Assembly: GCF_900186965.1 (NCBI RefSeq)
Contig: NZ_LT906457.1
Location: 3,126,501-3,190,500 of the forward strand
Length of the DNA: 64,000 nt
Direction: 5' to 3'
Source: Legionella spiritensis
GTDB taxonomy: Bacteria > Pseudomonadota > Gammaproteobacteria > Legionellales > Legionellaceae
Shown: piece after piece, positions 37,103-46,343 of the stretch
Position numbering within the stretch: position 1 is the stretch's first letter
Layout: each line of letters opens with the position of its first letter
Position numbers and translations under genes: made by a program
The notes under the pieces: generated by a model
Databases searched by the model: none
Told to the model about the DNA's origin: nothing
What the model saw: only the letters and a program-made list of their open reading frames with translations

Positions 37103-39682
37103 TCAGACCTTGAGGCTTTTGGAAACTATTTCACCCAGATCGCGTGACAACTCAAGAGCCGCCAGACGCTCAAGCTGTGCTTTCATTAACCCTTGCCTGA
37201 GGCTGTCAAACCGTCGCCAGCGGGTAAACGGGGTGGCCAGTCTGGCGGCCACTTGCGGATTTAATGTATCAAGCTCGAGTAGCCGGCTTGCCAGAAATTC
37301 ATAACCGCGACCGTCTTTGTCGTGAAAGTGCCGGGGATTATTCATACAAAAAGCGCCTATCAGAGCGCGGACCTTGTTGGGATTGCGCAGGGAAAACGCC
37401 GGATGTTTCAGTAACGCAACAACCCTTTGCAACGTATCGGGCGCTTCAGATGAGGCCTGAACGGCAAACCATTTATCCAGCACCAGTTCGTCTTTCTGCC
37501 ACTGGCGGTAAAATCGCTCGACAGCCTGCTGACGCTCCTGCGGGGAAGAACAGTTATTGAGCAGCGCAAATCCGGCCATTTGATCGGTCATGGTTCGGGC
37601 ATGGTCAAATTGATGCCGGCAAATGTCCAAAGTGTCCTGTTCCCGTGCTTTCATCATGTAAGAGAGACAAATATTACGCAGCTTGCGTTGCCCGTAAGCA
37701 TGCGCATCCATGGTATGTTTTTCCTGCGTCCAGAGCGACTGGTATATGTCCGCAAAGGAGGCGAACAGTCTGTCGCCCAATGCGACACGGTATTGATCGC
37801 GAACGGCTTCCACGGCCTCGACATCAATGTCCGTCATGAAAGCCGTCACGTCTTCAAAGCCCGGCGGCGTCAGTAATTCAGCCCGTAGCGCGTTATCCAG
37901 GGTCGTATCCAGCAAAATATGGTGGCAGGCGTCCAGCAAGGCCTCTGGAATGGCCTTCTCGCCCTTGGCTTGCAATTGCGCCGTCATGGTGTCGATGGCC
38001 AGCGTCTGGGCAATATCCCATTTGGCAAACCCATTGCTTTCAAAACGCAGCAAGGCCAGCAATTCGTTTTGGCCGGTTTTTCTTTTCAGTTTGACCGGCG
38101 CTGAAAAATCGCGTAACAGCGACACATAAGGTTTCTGTTTGATGCCTGTAAACACAAAGGTTTGCCGCTGCTCCTTTAATTCCAGTACATCCCGTTCAAT
38201 GGGAAGTTCATGCCCCTGCTGGTCAAACAAGGCTATTTTGACTGGAATATGAAACGGTTTTTTATCAACCGACTCCGGGGTCGATGGGCAATGCTGGCTC
38301 AGGATCAGGGTCAGGCAGTCCTTCTGATAATCGGTTTCTACCGTTACTTCCGGCGTGCCGGCCTGGCTATACCAGTATTTAAACTGCGTCAAATCGACCT
38401 CATTGGCGTCTTCCATGGCCGCCACAAAGTCATTGATTGTGACCGCCTGGCCGTCATGACGCTCGAAATACAAATCCATGCCGCGACGAAATCCTGCCTT
38501 GCCCAGCAAGGTATGCTGCATCCTAATCACTTCCGCACCCTTGTTGTAAACCGTTGCGGTGTAAAAATTATTGATTTCCTGATACGATTCCGGCCTGACC
38601 GGATGCGCCATACTGCCGGCGTCTTCCGGAAATTGTGCGGTACGCAGGATTCTTACGTCATCAATACGACTCACATCCCTGGAATTCATGTCACGCGAAA
38701 ATTCCTGATCCCGAAACACCGTCAAACCTTCTTTCAAACTGAGTTGAAACCAGTCCCTGCAAGTCACCCGGTTACCGGTCCAGTTGTGAAAATACTCATG
38801 CCCGACCACGCCTTCGATGGCGGCAAAATCCTGATCGGTGGCCGTATCCGGACGGGCCAGAATGTATTTGGAATTAAAAATGTTCAACCCTTTGTTTTCC
38901 ATGGCGCCCATATTAAAATCACTGACCGCCACGATCATGAAAATATCCAGATCGTACTCACGGCCAAATTCTTCCTCATCCCAGCGCATGGCCTTTTTTA
39001 AAGACGCCATGGCATGGCCGCATTTGTCTTCATTACCGGGCTCGACATAAATCCTTAAAGCAACCGTCCTGCCCGAACAGGTCGTAAAGGTATCTTCCAC
39101 ACAGCGTAAATGGCCGGCGACCAGCGCGAAGAGATACGAGGGTTTTTTAAAGGGATCTTGCCACACCACCCAATGCCGGCCTTCGGAGGATTCGCCGGAC
39201 TCGATCAGGTTGCCGTTGGATAAAAGAACCGGATATTTTTGCTTATCGGCGCTGATGCGTGTCGTATAGGTGGTCAGAACATCGGGACGATCCGGAAAAA
39301 AAGTGATGCGGCGAAATCCCTGGGCTTCACACTGGGTGCAAAACAGATGATTGGAACGATACAGGCCGGATAACTGGCTGTTGTCCTGGGGGCGGATCCG
39401 GGTAACTATTTTGAGGGCCGCCTGATCCGGACAATGATCCACAATCAAATCACTGCCTTCAAAACGATACTCCTTTTCCGTCAGCAAACGATCATCGACG
39501 GACAACTGTATCAACTCCAGTTCATCACCATACAGATGCAAGGGGCCGTTGTTTAAACGCGTCACCACCATACGGTTTTCAATAAGGGCATGATCATCGA
39601 ATAAATCAAAATTCAACGCCACCGACTCGACAGCAAAAACCGGGGGTTGGTAATCTTTCAGGTAAACGGTCGTGTTTTGCAT
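37103..39682 (-). CDS. pepN: Aminopeptidase N (M1 family)
   Basis: A zinc aminopeptidase that removes N-terminal residues from peptides in the cytoplasm. The 859-residue product contains the substrate-anchoring GAMEN motif and, about 31 residues later, HEYFHNWTGNRVT with the zinc motif HEXXH; the third ligand Glu follows in LKEGLTVFRDQEFS. Length matches E. coli PepN (870). Two ATGs are available, at 39688 and 39682. I prefer 39682 because GGAG lies 8 bp before it, against 2 bp for the other. It is single, facing the prkA operon across a 208-bp spacer. Confidence 0.97.
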   Translation of the reverse strand: MQNTTVYLKDYQPPVFAVESVALNFDLFDDHALIENRMVVTRLNNGPLHLYGDELELIQLSVDDRLLTEKEYRFEGSDLIVDHCPDQAALKIVTRIRPQDNSQLSGLYRSNHLFCTQCEAQGFRRITFFPDRPDVLTTYTTRISADKQKYPVLLSNGNLIESGESSEGRHWVVWQDPFKKPSYLFALVAGHLRCVEDTFTTCSGRTVALRIYVEPGNEDKCGHAMASLKKAMRWDEEEFGREYDLDIFMIVAVSDFNMGAMENKGLNIFNSKYILARPDTATDQDFAAIEGVVGHEYFHNWTGNRVTCRDWFQLSLKEGLTVFRDQEFSRDMNSRDVSRIDDVRILRTAQFPEDAGSMAHPVRPESYQEINNFYTATVYNKGAEVIRMQHTLLGKAGFRRGMDLYFERHDGQAVTINDFVAAMEDANEVDLTQFKYWYSQAGTPEVTVETDYQKDCLTLILSQHCPSTPESVDKKPFHIPVKIALFDQQGHELPIERDVLELKEQRQTFVFTGIKQKPYVSLLRDFSAPVKLKRKTGQNELLALLRFESNGFAKWDIAQTLAIDTMTAQLQAKGEKAIPEALLDACHHILLDTTLDNALRAELLTPPGFEDVTAFMTDIDVEAVEAVRDQYRVALGDRLFASFADIYQSLWTQEKHTMDAHAYGQRKLRNICLSYMMKAREQDTLDICRHQFDHARTMTDQMAGFALLNNCSSPQERQQAVERFYRQWQKDELVLDKWFAVQASSEAPDTLQRVVALLKHPAFSLRNPNKVRALIGAFCMNNPRHFHDKDGRGYEFLASRLLELDTLNPQVAARLATPFTRWRRFDSLRQGLMKAQLERLAALELSRDLGEIVSKSLKV

Positions 39683-39890
39683 AAACATTGCTCCATTTTC
39701 AACATCATGGTTGCGGATGAAATAGGGAATTGATTTTTTTTAATATTTTTCTGTGATAGCTTCTACCATCACGAGTCATTTTAGCTATACTAAATTTAAG
39801 ATAGTTTCTCGCTTTTATCAGCGAAATGCAAAACAAACAAGAAGTAAAATAGCGTTTTCCCATCAGGGATCAGTAATAAGGGGCCGGCTT

Positions 39891-41822
39891 ATGAATACAG
39901 ATGATTTTTTAACGAATTACACCAGACGCTTTGTGGACAACAAGGAAGAGGAGCTTAGCTTAAACGAGTATCTGGAACTGTGTAAAACTGATCCGGGGGC
40001 CTTTGCCAACCCGGCGGAACGGCTGTTAATAGCTATCGGTGAACCGGAAATGCTCGACACCCGCCATGATCCGGTGTTGTCCCGTCTTTTTTCCAACAAA
40101 ATTATTCCGCGATATGAGGTGTTTTCCGAGTTTTATGGCATGGAAGAACCTATTGAACAGATTGTCGGCTTTCTGAAGCACGCGGCACAAGGGCTGGAAG
40201 AAACCAAACAGGTTCTTTACCTCCTCGGACCGGTTGGCGGTGGAAAATCCTCTCTGGCCGAAAAACTCAAGGATCTCATGCAGAAAGTACCTTTCTACGC
40301 CATCAAGGGCTCACCCGTTTTTGAATCACCCCTGTCCCTGTTTGATCCGGAAGAAGACGGCGAATTACTTCAGGAACGCTACGGCATTCCAACCCGCCAT
40401 CTCCGCTACGTCATGTCCCCCTGGGCCGTAAAACGATTGCAGGAATACAATGGCGACATTAATCAATTCAAAGTCATCAAGGTCAAACCGTCCCGCCTGA
40501 AACAAATCGCTGTTTCCAAGACGGAGCCGGGTGATGAAAACAACCAGGATATTTCCTCACTGGTCGGTAAAGTCGATATCCGTAAACTGGAAGAGTTCTC
40601 TCAGGACGATCCGGACGCCTACAGTTTCTCCGGAGGTCTTTGCCGTGCCAACCGCGGTATTATGGAGTTTGTGGAAATGTTCAAAGCGCCTATTAAGGTG
40701 CTCCATCCCTTGCTGACCGCAACTCAGGAAGGCAATTACAATCCCACAGAAGGATTGTCCGCCATACCGTTTGAGGGCATTATTCTCGCCCACTCCAACG
40801 AGGCGGAATGGCAGACGTTTCGCAATAATAAAAACAACGAGGCGTTTATAGACCGGATTAATATCGTTAAAGTGCCCTACTGCCTTCGCATTTCGGAAGA
40901 AACCAGAATTTACCAGAAACTGCTGGATAACAGTTCCTTAAGAGAAGCACCCTGTGCGCCCGGCACCCTCGATATGCTGGCACAGTTTTCCGTACTGACC
41001 CGCTTGAAAGAACCACAGAACTCAAGCATCTATTCAAAGATGCGCGTCTATAATGGCGAAAGTCTGAAAGACACCGATCCGAAAGCCAAATCCTATCAGG
41101 AATACCGCGATTTTGCCGGGGTTGATGAAGGAATGAGCGGCATCTCCACCCGCTTCGCCTTCAAAATCCTGTCAAAAGTGTTCAATTTCGATCATACGGA
41201 GGTGGCGGCCAACCCCGTGCATTTGATGTACGTGCTGGAGCGGCAAATAGAACAGGAACAATTCCCGCAGGAACTGCAGGAAAAATACCTGACCTTTATC
41301 AAGGAACACTTATCTCATAAATACGTGGAATTCATCGGCAAGGAAATTCAGACTGCTTACCTGGAATCCTATTCCGAATACGGACAAAATATTTTCGACC
41401 GTTATATTACCTATGCGGACTTCTGGATTCAGGATCAGGATTATCGGGATCCGGATACCGGTGAAATTTTCGATAGGGGCTCGCTTAATTCCGAGCTGGA
41501 AAAAATCGAAAAACCCGCCGGCATTTCCAATCCCAAGGATTTCCGTAACGAAGTCGTGAACTTCGTGCTGCGCGCACGCGCGAACAATCACGGCAAAAAT
41601 CCCGTGTGGAACAGCTACGAAAAATTAAAAACCGTCATTGAAAAGAAAATGTTCACCAATACGGAAGATCTGTTACCGGTCATATCCTTTAATGCCAAGG
41701 CATCGGAAGACGACAAGAAAAAACATGAGGAGTTTATCTCTCGCATGGTTGAGAAAGGCTATACACGCAAACAGGTCCGACTGCTGTGCGAATGGTATTT
41801 ACGTGTGCGCAAATCGCAATAA
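39891..41822 (+). CDS. prkA: PrkA-family AAA+ protein kinase (YeaG)
   Basis: PrkA/YeaG is an AAA+ ATPase with a kinase-like C-terminal domain, linked in enterobacteria to nitrogen starvation and stationary-phase survival and in Bacillus to sporulation. The product is 643 residues, near the 644 of E. coli YeaG. It has Walker A GPVGGGKSSL (113-122), the KGSPVFESPL segment and the YKVIKVKPS-like insertion. ATG 39891 is chosen because AAGGGG lies 7 bp upstream; the frame is open for 46 codons before it, but those are not family-like. It is the first gene of a three-gene operon with yeaH and the SpoVR gene. Confidence 0.96.
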   Translation: MNTDDFLTNYTRRFVDNKEEELSLNEYLELCKTDPGAFANPAERLLIAIGEPEMLDTRHDPVLSRLFSNKIIPRYEVFSEFYGMEEPIEQIVGFLKHAAQGLEETKQVLYLLGPVGGGKSSLAEKLKDLMQKVPFYAIKGSPVFESPLSLFDPEEDGELLQERYGIPTRHLRYVMSPWAVKRLQEYNGDINQFKVIKVKPSRLKQIAVSKTEPGDENNQDISSLVGKVDIRKLEEFSQDDPDAYSFSGGLCRANRGIMEFVEMFKAPIKVLHPLLTATQEGNYNPTEGLSAIPFEGIILAHSNEAEWQTFRNNKNNEAFIDRINIVKVPYCLRISEETRIYQKLLDNSSLREAPCAPGTLDMLAQFSVLTRLKEPQNSSIYSKMRVYNGESLKDTDPKAKSYQEYRDFAGVDEGMSGISTRFAFKILSKVFNFDHTEVAANPVHLMYVLERQIEQEQFPQELQEKYLTFIKEHLSHKYVEFIGKEIQTAYLESYSEYGQNIFDRYITYADFWIQDQDYRDPDTGEIFDRGSLNSELEKIEKPAGISNPKDFRNEVVNFVLRARANNHGKNPVWNSYEKLKTVIEKKMFTNTEDLLPVISFNAKASEDDKKKHEEFISRMVEKGYTRKQVRLLCEWYLRVRKSQ

Positions 41823-41895
41823 TACAGATAAATTCGGCCGTGGTACCGGATGATTTCCGAATGCCACGGCCCGAATGACTGATAAGGATGTGAGG

Positions 41896-43161
41896 ATGTC
41901 GCAACTAATAGACCGTCGGCAAAACGCCGGTAAAAAAAGTACGGTAAATCGTCAGCGTTTTCTGAGACGCTATAAACATCAAATCAAGCGTGCCGTCTCC
42001 GATGCCATGGGCAAGCGCAGCATTACCGATATCGATCAGGGCGAGCAAATCAGCATACCTGCAAAAGACATTTCCGAACCGCGCTTTCATAAAGGGAGGG
42101 GCGGCTACGTCGAACGTGTCCTGCCGGGCAATGATCAATTTATAGCCGGAGACCGGATCAAGCGTCCGGAAGAGCAGGGTGGTGGTGGAGGCGGGAGCCA
42201 GGCCAGCAACGGCGGCGAGGGCGAAGACGAATTCGTCTTTCAACTGTCTCGTGAAGAATTCCTGGAACTCTATTTTGAAGATCTCGAATTACCCGACCTG
42301 GTCAAAAAAGAGCTGGCACGCATGACAACCTACAAAACCGTGCGCGCCGGAGTAACCAGCAGCGGGATCCCCAGTAACATCAACGTGGTGCGATCCATGC
42401 GTCAGGCAACAGGCAGACGTGTGGCACTGGCTTCTCCCTACAAACGTCAGCTACGGGCGGCAGAAGCCGAGCTGGCCAGACTGGAAGAACAATCCAGCCC
42501 GGAAAAAGTCGACCTGCTACGATTGCAGCGCGATATTGAATTTCTCAAGAAAAAAATTCAATCCGTGCCGTTTATCGATACCCTGGATTTGCGCTATAAC
42601 AACCGCGTTCGTATTCCGGCGCCCTCGACCCAGGCCGTGATGTTTTGTGTCATGGATGTATCCGGTTCCATGGACGAGGCGAAAAAAGACATTGCCAAGC
42701 GTTTTTTTATTTTGCTGTATCTGTTTCTTACCCGAAACTATGAAAAAATAGAACTGGTTTTTATTCGCCACCATACCTCCGCCAAGGAAGTCAATGAAGA
42801 AGAATTCTTTTACTCCCGCGAAACCGGAGGAACCGTCGTATCCAGCGCCCTGGAATTGTTGAACACGATCATCGAAGCGCGCTATCCGCCTTCCGCATGG
42901 AATATCTATGTGGCACAGGCATCCGACGGCGATAACTGGAACGCCGACTCGCCCTATTGCCAGGAGTTATTACAAGAACAGATTATGCCCCTGCTGCAGT
43001 ACTTTGCGTACATAGAGATTATGCCCCGCCATCACCAGAGCTTATGGGAAGTCTACCAGAAAGTGCGCCAGCAATACCCTAATTTCGCTATGGAAAATAT
43101 TGATAATGTCGCCGATATCTATCCGGTATTTCGTGAATTATTCAAAAGGAAGGTGGTATGA
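41896..43161 (+). CDS. yeaH: YeaH/DUF444 protein with VWA domain
   Basis: YeaH proteins always travel with PrkA and SpoVR; their molecular function is not established. The 421-residue product has a basic N-terminus (MSQLIDRRQNAGKKSTVNRQ), a glycine-rich linker (EEQGGGGGGSQASNGGEGED near residue 95) and a C-terminal von Willebrand A-like domain with the metal-site motif CVMDVSGSM. ATG 41896 is chosen, with AAGGATGTGAGG upstream. The end overlaps the next start as ATGA (43158-43161). Confidence 0.95.
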   Translation: MSQLIDRRQNAGKKSTVNRQRFLRRYKHQIKRAVSDAMGKRSITDIDQGEQISIPAKDISEPRFHKGRGGYVERVLPGNDQFIAGDRIKRPEEQGGGGGGSQASNGGEGEDEFVFQLSREEFLELYFEDLELPDLVKKELARMTTYKTVRAGVTSSGIPSNINVVRSMRQATGRRVALASPYKRQLRAAEAELARLEEQSSPEKVDLLRLQRDIEFLKKKIQSVPFIDTLDLRYNNRVRIPAPSTQAVMFCVMDVSGSMDEAKKDIAKRFFILLYLFLTRNYEKIELVFIRHHTSAKEVNEEEFFYSRETGGTVVSSALELLNTIIEARYPPSAWNIYVAQASDGDNWNADSPYCQELLQEQIMPLLQYFAYIEIMPRHHQSLWEVYQKVRQQYPNFAMENIDNVADIYPVFRELFKRKVV

Positions 43162-44690
43162 GAAAAAAAAAGCCCATTTCAACCGGCGCCGAATGGACCT
43201 TTGAATTAATTCAAGCCTACGACAAGGAAATAGCCCGTCTGGCCGGCGACTTCAAGCTCGATACCTATCCGAATCAAATCGAAGTGATTACCGCCGAACA
43301 GATGATGGATGCCTACGCTTCGGTAGGCATGCCCATCGGCTATCATCACTGGTCTTTCGGCAAGCATTTTGTCGGAGTTGAAAAAAGCTATAAACGGGGA
43401 CAGATGGGGCTGGCTTATGAACTGGTTATTAACTCCAATCCCTGTATTTCCTATTTGATGGAAGAGAATACCATGGCCATGCAGGCTCTGGTCATCGCAC
43501 ACGCCTGTTATGGCCACAACTCGTTCTTCAAGAATAATTACCTGTTTAAAATGTGGACTTCGGCGGATGCCATCATCGATTATCTGGTGTTTGCCAGAAA
43601 TTACATCAGCGAATGCGAGTTACGGCACGGGATCGATGAAGTGGAAGCCGTCCTCGATGCCTGCCATGCGTTGATGAATTATGGTGTGGATCGCTACAAA
43701 CATCCCGCCGGACTCTCCATTCAGGAAGAAAAAATCAGGCAGCAAAACCGGGAAGTATATCTGCAATCCCAGGTCAATGAATTATGGCGCACCATCCCGC
43801 AAAACAAACAGGTGGATGCCAACGGCGAAAAAAAACGATTTCCGGAGGAGCCGCAGGAAAACATTCTGTATTTTATTGAAAAAAATGCGCCTTTACTGGA
43901 GTCATGGCAACGGGAAATCGTGCGCATAGTCCGTAAAATCGCGCAGTATTTTTATCCACAAGGCCAAACCAAAGTCATGAACGAAGGCTGGGCCTGCTTC
44001 TGGCATTACACGCTTCTCCACGCCCTCTATGACGAGGGACTGGTCACCGACGAATTTATGCTGGAAATTCTGCAAAATCATACCAATGTTATCATGCAAC
44101 CGCCGTTTAACAGCCCTTATTATAACGGTATCAATCCCTACACGCTGGGTTACCATATGATGCAGGATATCCGGCGGATTTGTGAAAACCCCACCGAGGA
44201 GGATCGGCACTGGTTTCCTTTTCTGGCCAACACCGACTGGCTGACCGGACTGGATACCGCCATGCGTAATTTCAAGGATGAGAGTTTTATCGCCCAGTAC
44301 TTGTCACCGCGCTTGATCCGGGAACTGAAACTGTTTCATATCGTCGATGACCACAGGCAATCGGAACTGGTCGTTGAGGCAATCCACAATGAACAAGGGT
44401 ATAAACAAATTCGGGAAGCACTCTCAAGGCAATATAATCTGGGTTATCTGGAACCGGATATACAGGTGTATTCCGTTGATGTGGAAGGTGATCGCTCTCT
44501 GACGCTGCAATATACCCAGCAACATAGCATACCGCTGGGCGACAATACCCGGGAAGTACTGAAACATCTTCATACGCTGTGGAAATTCCCGGTCGTACTG
44601 CATGCCGTTGATACGCAAGGTCGGGTTACGGAGGAATATCATTGTCCGCCTCGTCCTGTTAAAAACCACAAGGAAAAAGAAACGCATTAG
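43158..44690 (+). CDS. ycgB: SpoVR family protein (YcgB)
   Basis: The third member of the PrkA-YeaH-SpoVR set, of unknown biochemical activity, tied to spore cortex formation in Bacillus and to stress response in Gram-negatives. The 510-residue product has the expected length, with typical segments GMPIGYHHWSFGKHF near residue 54 and MNEGWACFWHYTLLHALYDEG near residue 275, whose histidines could bind metal. The start overlaps yeaH by 4 bp. The stop codon TAG is also the first triplet of a family A repeat end (TAGGTTATGTGGAC), so the element abuts or trimmed the gene. Confidence 0.96.
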   Translation: MRKKKPISTGAEWTFELIQAYDKEIARLAGDFKLDTYPNQIEVITAEQMMDAYASVGMPIGYHHWSFGKHFVGVEKSYKRGQMGLAYELVINSNPCISYLMEENTMAMQALVIAHACYGHNSFFKNNYLFKMWTSADAIIDYLVFARNYISECELRHGIDEVEAVLDACHALMNYGVDRYKHPAGLSIQEEKIRQQNREVYLQSQVNELWRTIPQNKQVDANGEKKRFPEEPQENILYFIEKNAPLLESWQREIVRIVRKIAQYFYPQGQTKVMNEGWACFWHYTLLHALYDEGLVTDEFMLEILQNHTNVIMQPPFNSPYYNGINPYTLGYHMMQDIRRICENPTEEDRHWFPFLANTDWLTGLDTAMRNFKDESFIAQYLSPRLIRELKLFHIVDDHRQSELVVEAIHNEQGYKQIREALSRQYNLGYLEPDIQVYSVDVEGDRSLTLQYTQQHSIPLGDNTREVLKHLHTLWKFPVVLHAVDTQGRVTEEYHCPPRPVKNHKEKETH

Positions 44691-44890
44691 GTTATGTGGA
44701 CAATTTTTTTTCAAAAGAACAGCCCGTAAGGAGGCCTGCGGCCGTATTGCGGGTTTCATGCCCCCAATATTGTCCCAAGAGAACAGGTAAATACCGAAAT
44801 GGACGTAATCCCGCATTTCGGCTTCGCCTTCATGACGGGCTACAGGAAACTGTTATTTGTTTAGAACTACAAGGCTTGTTGACAGAACCT
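44688..44890. repeat. MITE family A/D composite with two family B motifs (203 bp)
   Basis: It starts TAGGTTATGTGGACAATTTT and ends TTGACAGAACCT, where a family D end (GGCTTGTTGACA) is fused to a family A end. Inside, GCCCGTAAGGAGGCCTGCGG and an inverted partner ending CTTCATGACGGGCTAC form the REP-like pair. With the hairpin at 44891 it fills the 244-bp space between the SpoVR and aminopeptidase genes. Confidence 0.65.
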
Positions 44891-44922
44891 GACCGAGATT
44901 GTCTTTAAAAACAACCTCGGTC
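44891..44922 (-). terminator. Hairpin between ycgB and lapA (convergent)
   Basis: GACCGAG + TTGT pair with ACAA + CTCGGTC around a CTTTAAAA loop (one unpaired base on each side). It lies 12 bp after the lapA stop and can serve both convergent transcription units, although a strong U-run is missing. Confidence 0.5.
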
Positions 44923-44934
44923 ATTCGGCTTACT

Positions 44935-46134
44935 TTATTCGCTGGCCAGCTCTATGGCAAACGCCAGACCAAGCTTGGTGAAGTTGGTCATGTGCTCCAG
45001 ATTTAATAAAGAGATCTGATCATCAGACGAGTGTATATAGGGATTATGATCTTCAAAATTGGTCTCGCATGGGAATGCTGCGGGAATTCCCTCAGCCATC
45101 CATGACGCGTGATCACTGCAACCATAACCGCAACGCGAATAATCCACGGGAACCTTGACGTAAGTCTGAATCAATTGCGCCACGAAATCACTCAGATTTT
45201 TATCCGTATAATCTCTGAAGACCCACATGGTCGGATCATTCTGATCGTTACGAAAACCGGTCATATCAAATTGTATGGCGGCCTTCACGGGAATGTGTTT
45301 GTCCAGAAAATCCTGCACGACATACTGCGATCCCACCAGACCACGCTCTTCCGCGGCATACCAGACAATATAAACAGGACGCTTAAACTCATGCTGGCTG
45401 GACAGCAACACGCGCGCCAGTTCCATCACGCTGGATGAACCGCTGCCGTCATCACCGGCACCGGGCATACGTCCGTCCAGAGTATCCATGTGCGCACCGA
45501 TGACTACCGCCGGCGCGTCAATATCCTTGCCGATGACCGTCACAACGGAAGGTTGCTTATACCACCAGCCCGTATTGACAAAATAGGTGGCCGTATCCTG
45601 ACGCCCGTATTCAGCCGCCATGGTTTCAAAGGTTGCTTTAAGCCATTCAGCCGTTTCAACGCCGGTATCCTTGGTGGCGGAACGATTGTAATAATTAGTC
45701 AAATGCGTCAGGGTTGACCAGATATTATCGGGATTTACTTTCGCCAACGCCGCTTCCACCTCATCCTGGTGTCTGATTTCATATGCATCGACAGCGGTTA
45801 TTTTTTTACTCACAGCCTTTTTATTTAACAGTTGCTCCGCCGTTTGTGACCGTAATCCTTTGCCGGTTCCGGCCAGTTTGTGGCTCACATTAACAAACTT
45901 CCCGCAACGAACCTTTTCGGCCAATATGGCGATGTTATCGAGCTGATCGGACGGCACTTCCACAATCTTAAACGCCTTGTTCTCGGCAAGCACTTTGTAG
46001 TCGGATGACAATTTGCCGGCCAGACATTGCGGTACCTGTATCTGCTCCATAATCCGGGTGGGCTGAGCTGCCATGGACGTAGTGGTTATAAAAAGACCCG
46101 TAGACAGGCCGGTTATCCATTGTTTGATGCGCAT
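44935..46134 (-). CDS. lapA: Exported M28 zinc aminopeptidase (LapA/LapB type)
   Basis: A secreted leucine-type aminopeptidase. The 399-residue precursor has a signal peptide (MRIKQWITGLSTGLFITTTS, then MAA-Q as the likely cleavage site). The M28 domain shows the co-catalytic zinc ligands in order: GAHMDTLDGRMPGAGDDGSG (His, Asp), YAAEERGLVGS (catalytic Glu pair), FDMTGF (Asp) and CSDHASWMAEGIPAAFPCE (His). GGAG lies 5 bp before the ATG. In L. pneumophila two such enzymes, LapA and LapB, are type II-secreted, and lapA, as I recall, is next to mavN. The same divergent pairing here supports LapA. Confidence 0.9.
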   Translation of the reverse strand: MRIKQWITGLSTGLFITTTSMAAQPTRIMEQIQVPQCLAGKLSSDYKVLAENKAFKIVEVPSDQLDNIAILAEKVRCGKFVNVSHKLAGTGKGLRSQTAEQLLNKKAVSKKITAVDAYEIRHQDEVEAALAKVNPDNIWSTLTHLTNYYNRSATKDTGVETAEWLKATFETMAAEYGRQDTATYFVNTGWWYKQPSVVTVIGKDIDAPAVVIGAHMDTLDGRMPGAGDDGSGSSSVMELARVLLSSQHEFKRPVYIVWYAAEERGLVGSQYVVQDFLDKHIPVKAAIQFDMTGFRNDQNDPTMWVFRDYTDKNLSDFVAQLIQTYVKVPVDYSRCGYGCSDHASWMAEGIPAAFPCETNFEDHNPYIHSSDDQISLLNLEHMTNFTKLGLAFAIELASE

Positions 46135-46282
46135 TGTTTCTCCTTAAATTCAATAAAAATGCCTCCTGATAGTACATGATGATCGCCAGGATGCAACTTT
46201 ATTTTTCCGGTTAAATAACTGCCGAGCACCATGAGCCAGATCGTCTCACAATCATAATGATTTTTTTTATATCACAATTTAT

Positions 46283-46297
46283 TGATAATCATTTTCA
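46283..46297 (+). promoter_or_regulatory. Fur box upstream of the MavN-like gene
   Basis: TGATAATCATTTTCA matches the 7-1-7 Fur consensus TGATAATNATTATCA with one mismatch. It is 46 bp upstream of the ATG at 46344, in the spacer between the divergent lapA-like gene and this gene. It predicts induction under iron starvation. Confidence 0.82.
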
Positions 46298-46343
46298 TTT
46301 GTTATAAAGTACCAAGACCTTAAATATGCCTCAAAGATAGACA

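Noticed and set aside
38210-39001. 263-codon open frame opposite pepN
   Set aside because: It mirrors the conserved M1 peptidase frame. Composition (many His, Phe, Ile) is that of a reverse-complement shadow.
39753-39890. Extension of PrkA by 46 residues
   Set aside because: The extension is not family-like, and the ATG at 39891 has an AAGGGG site.
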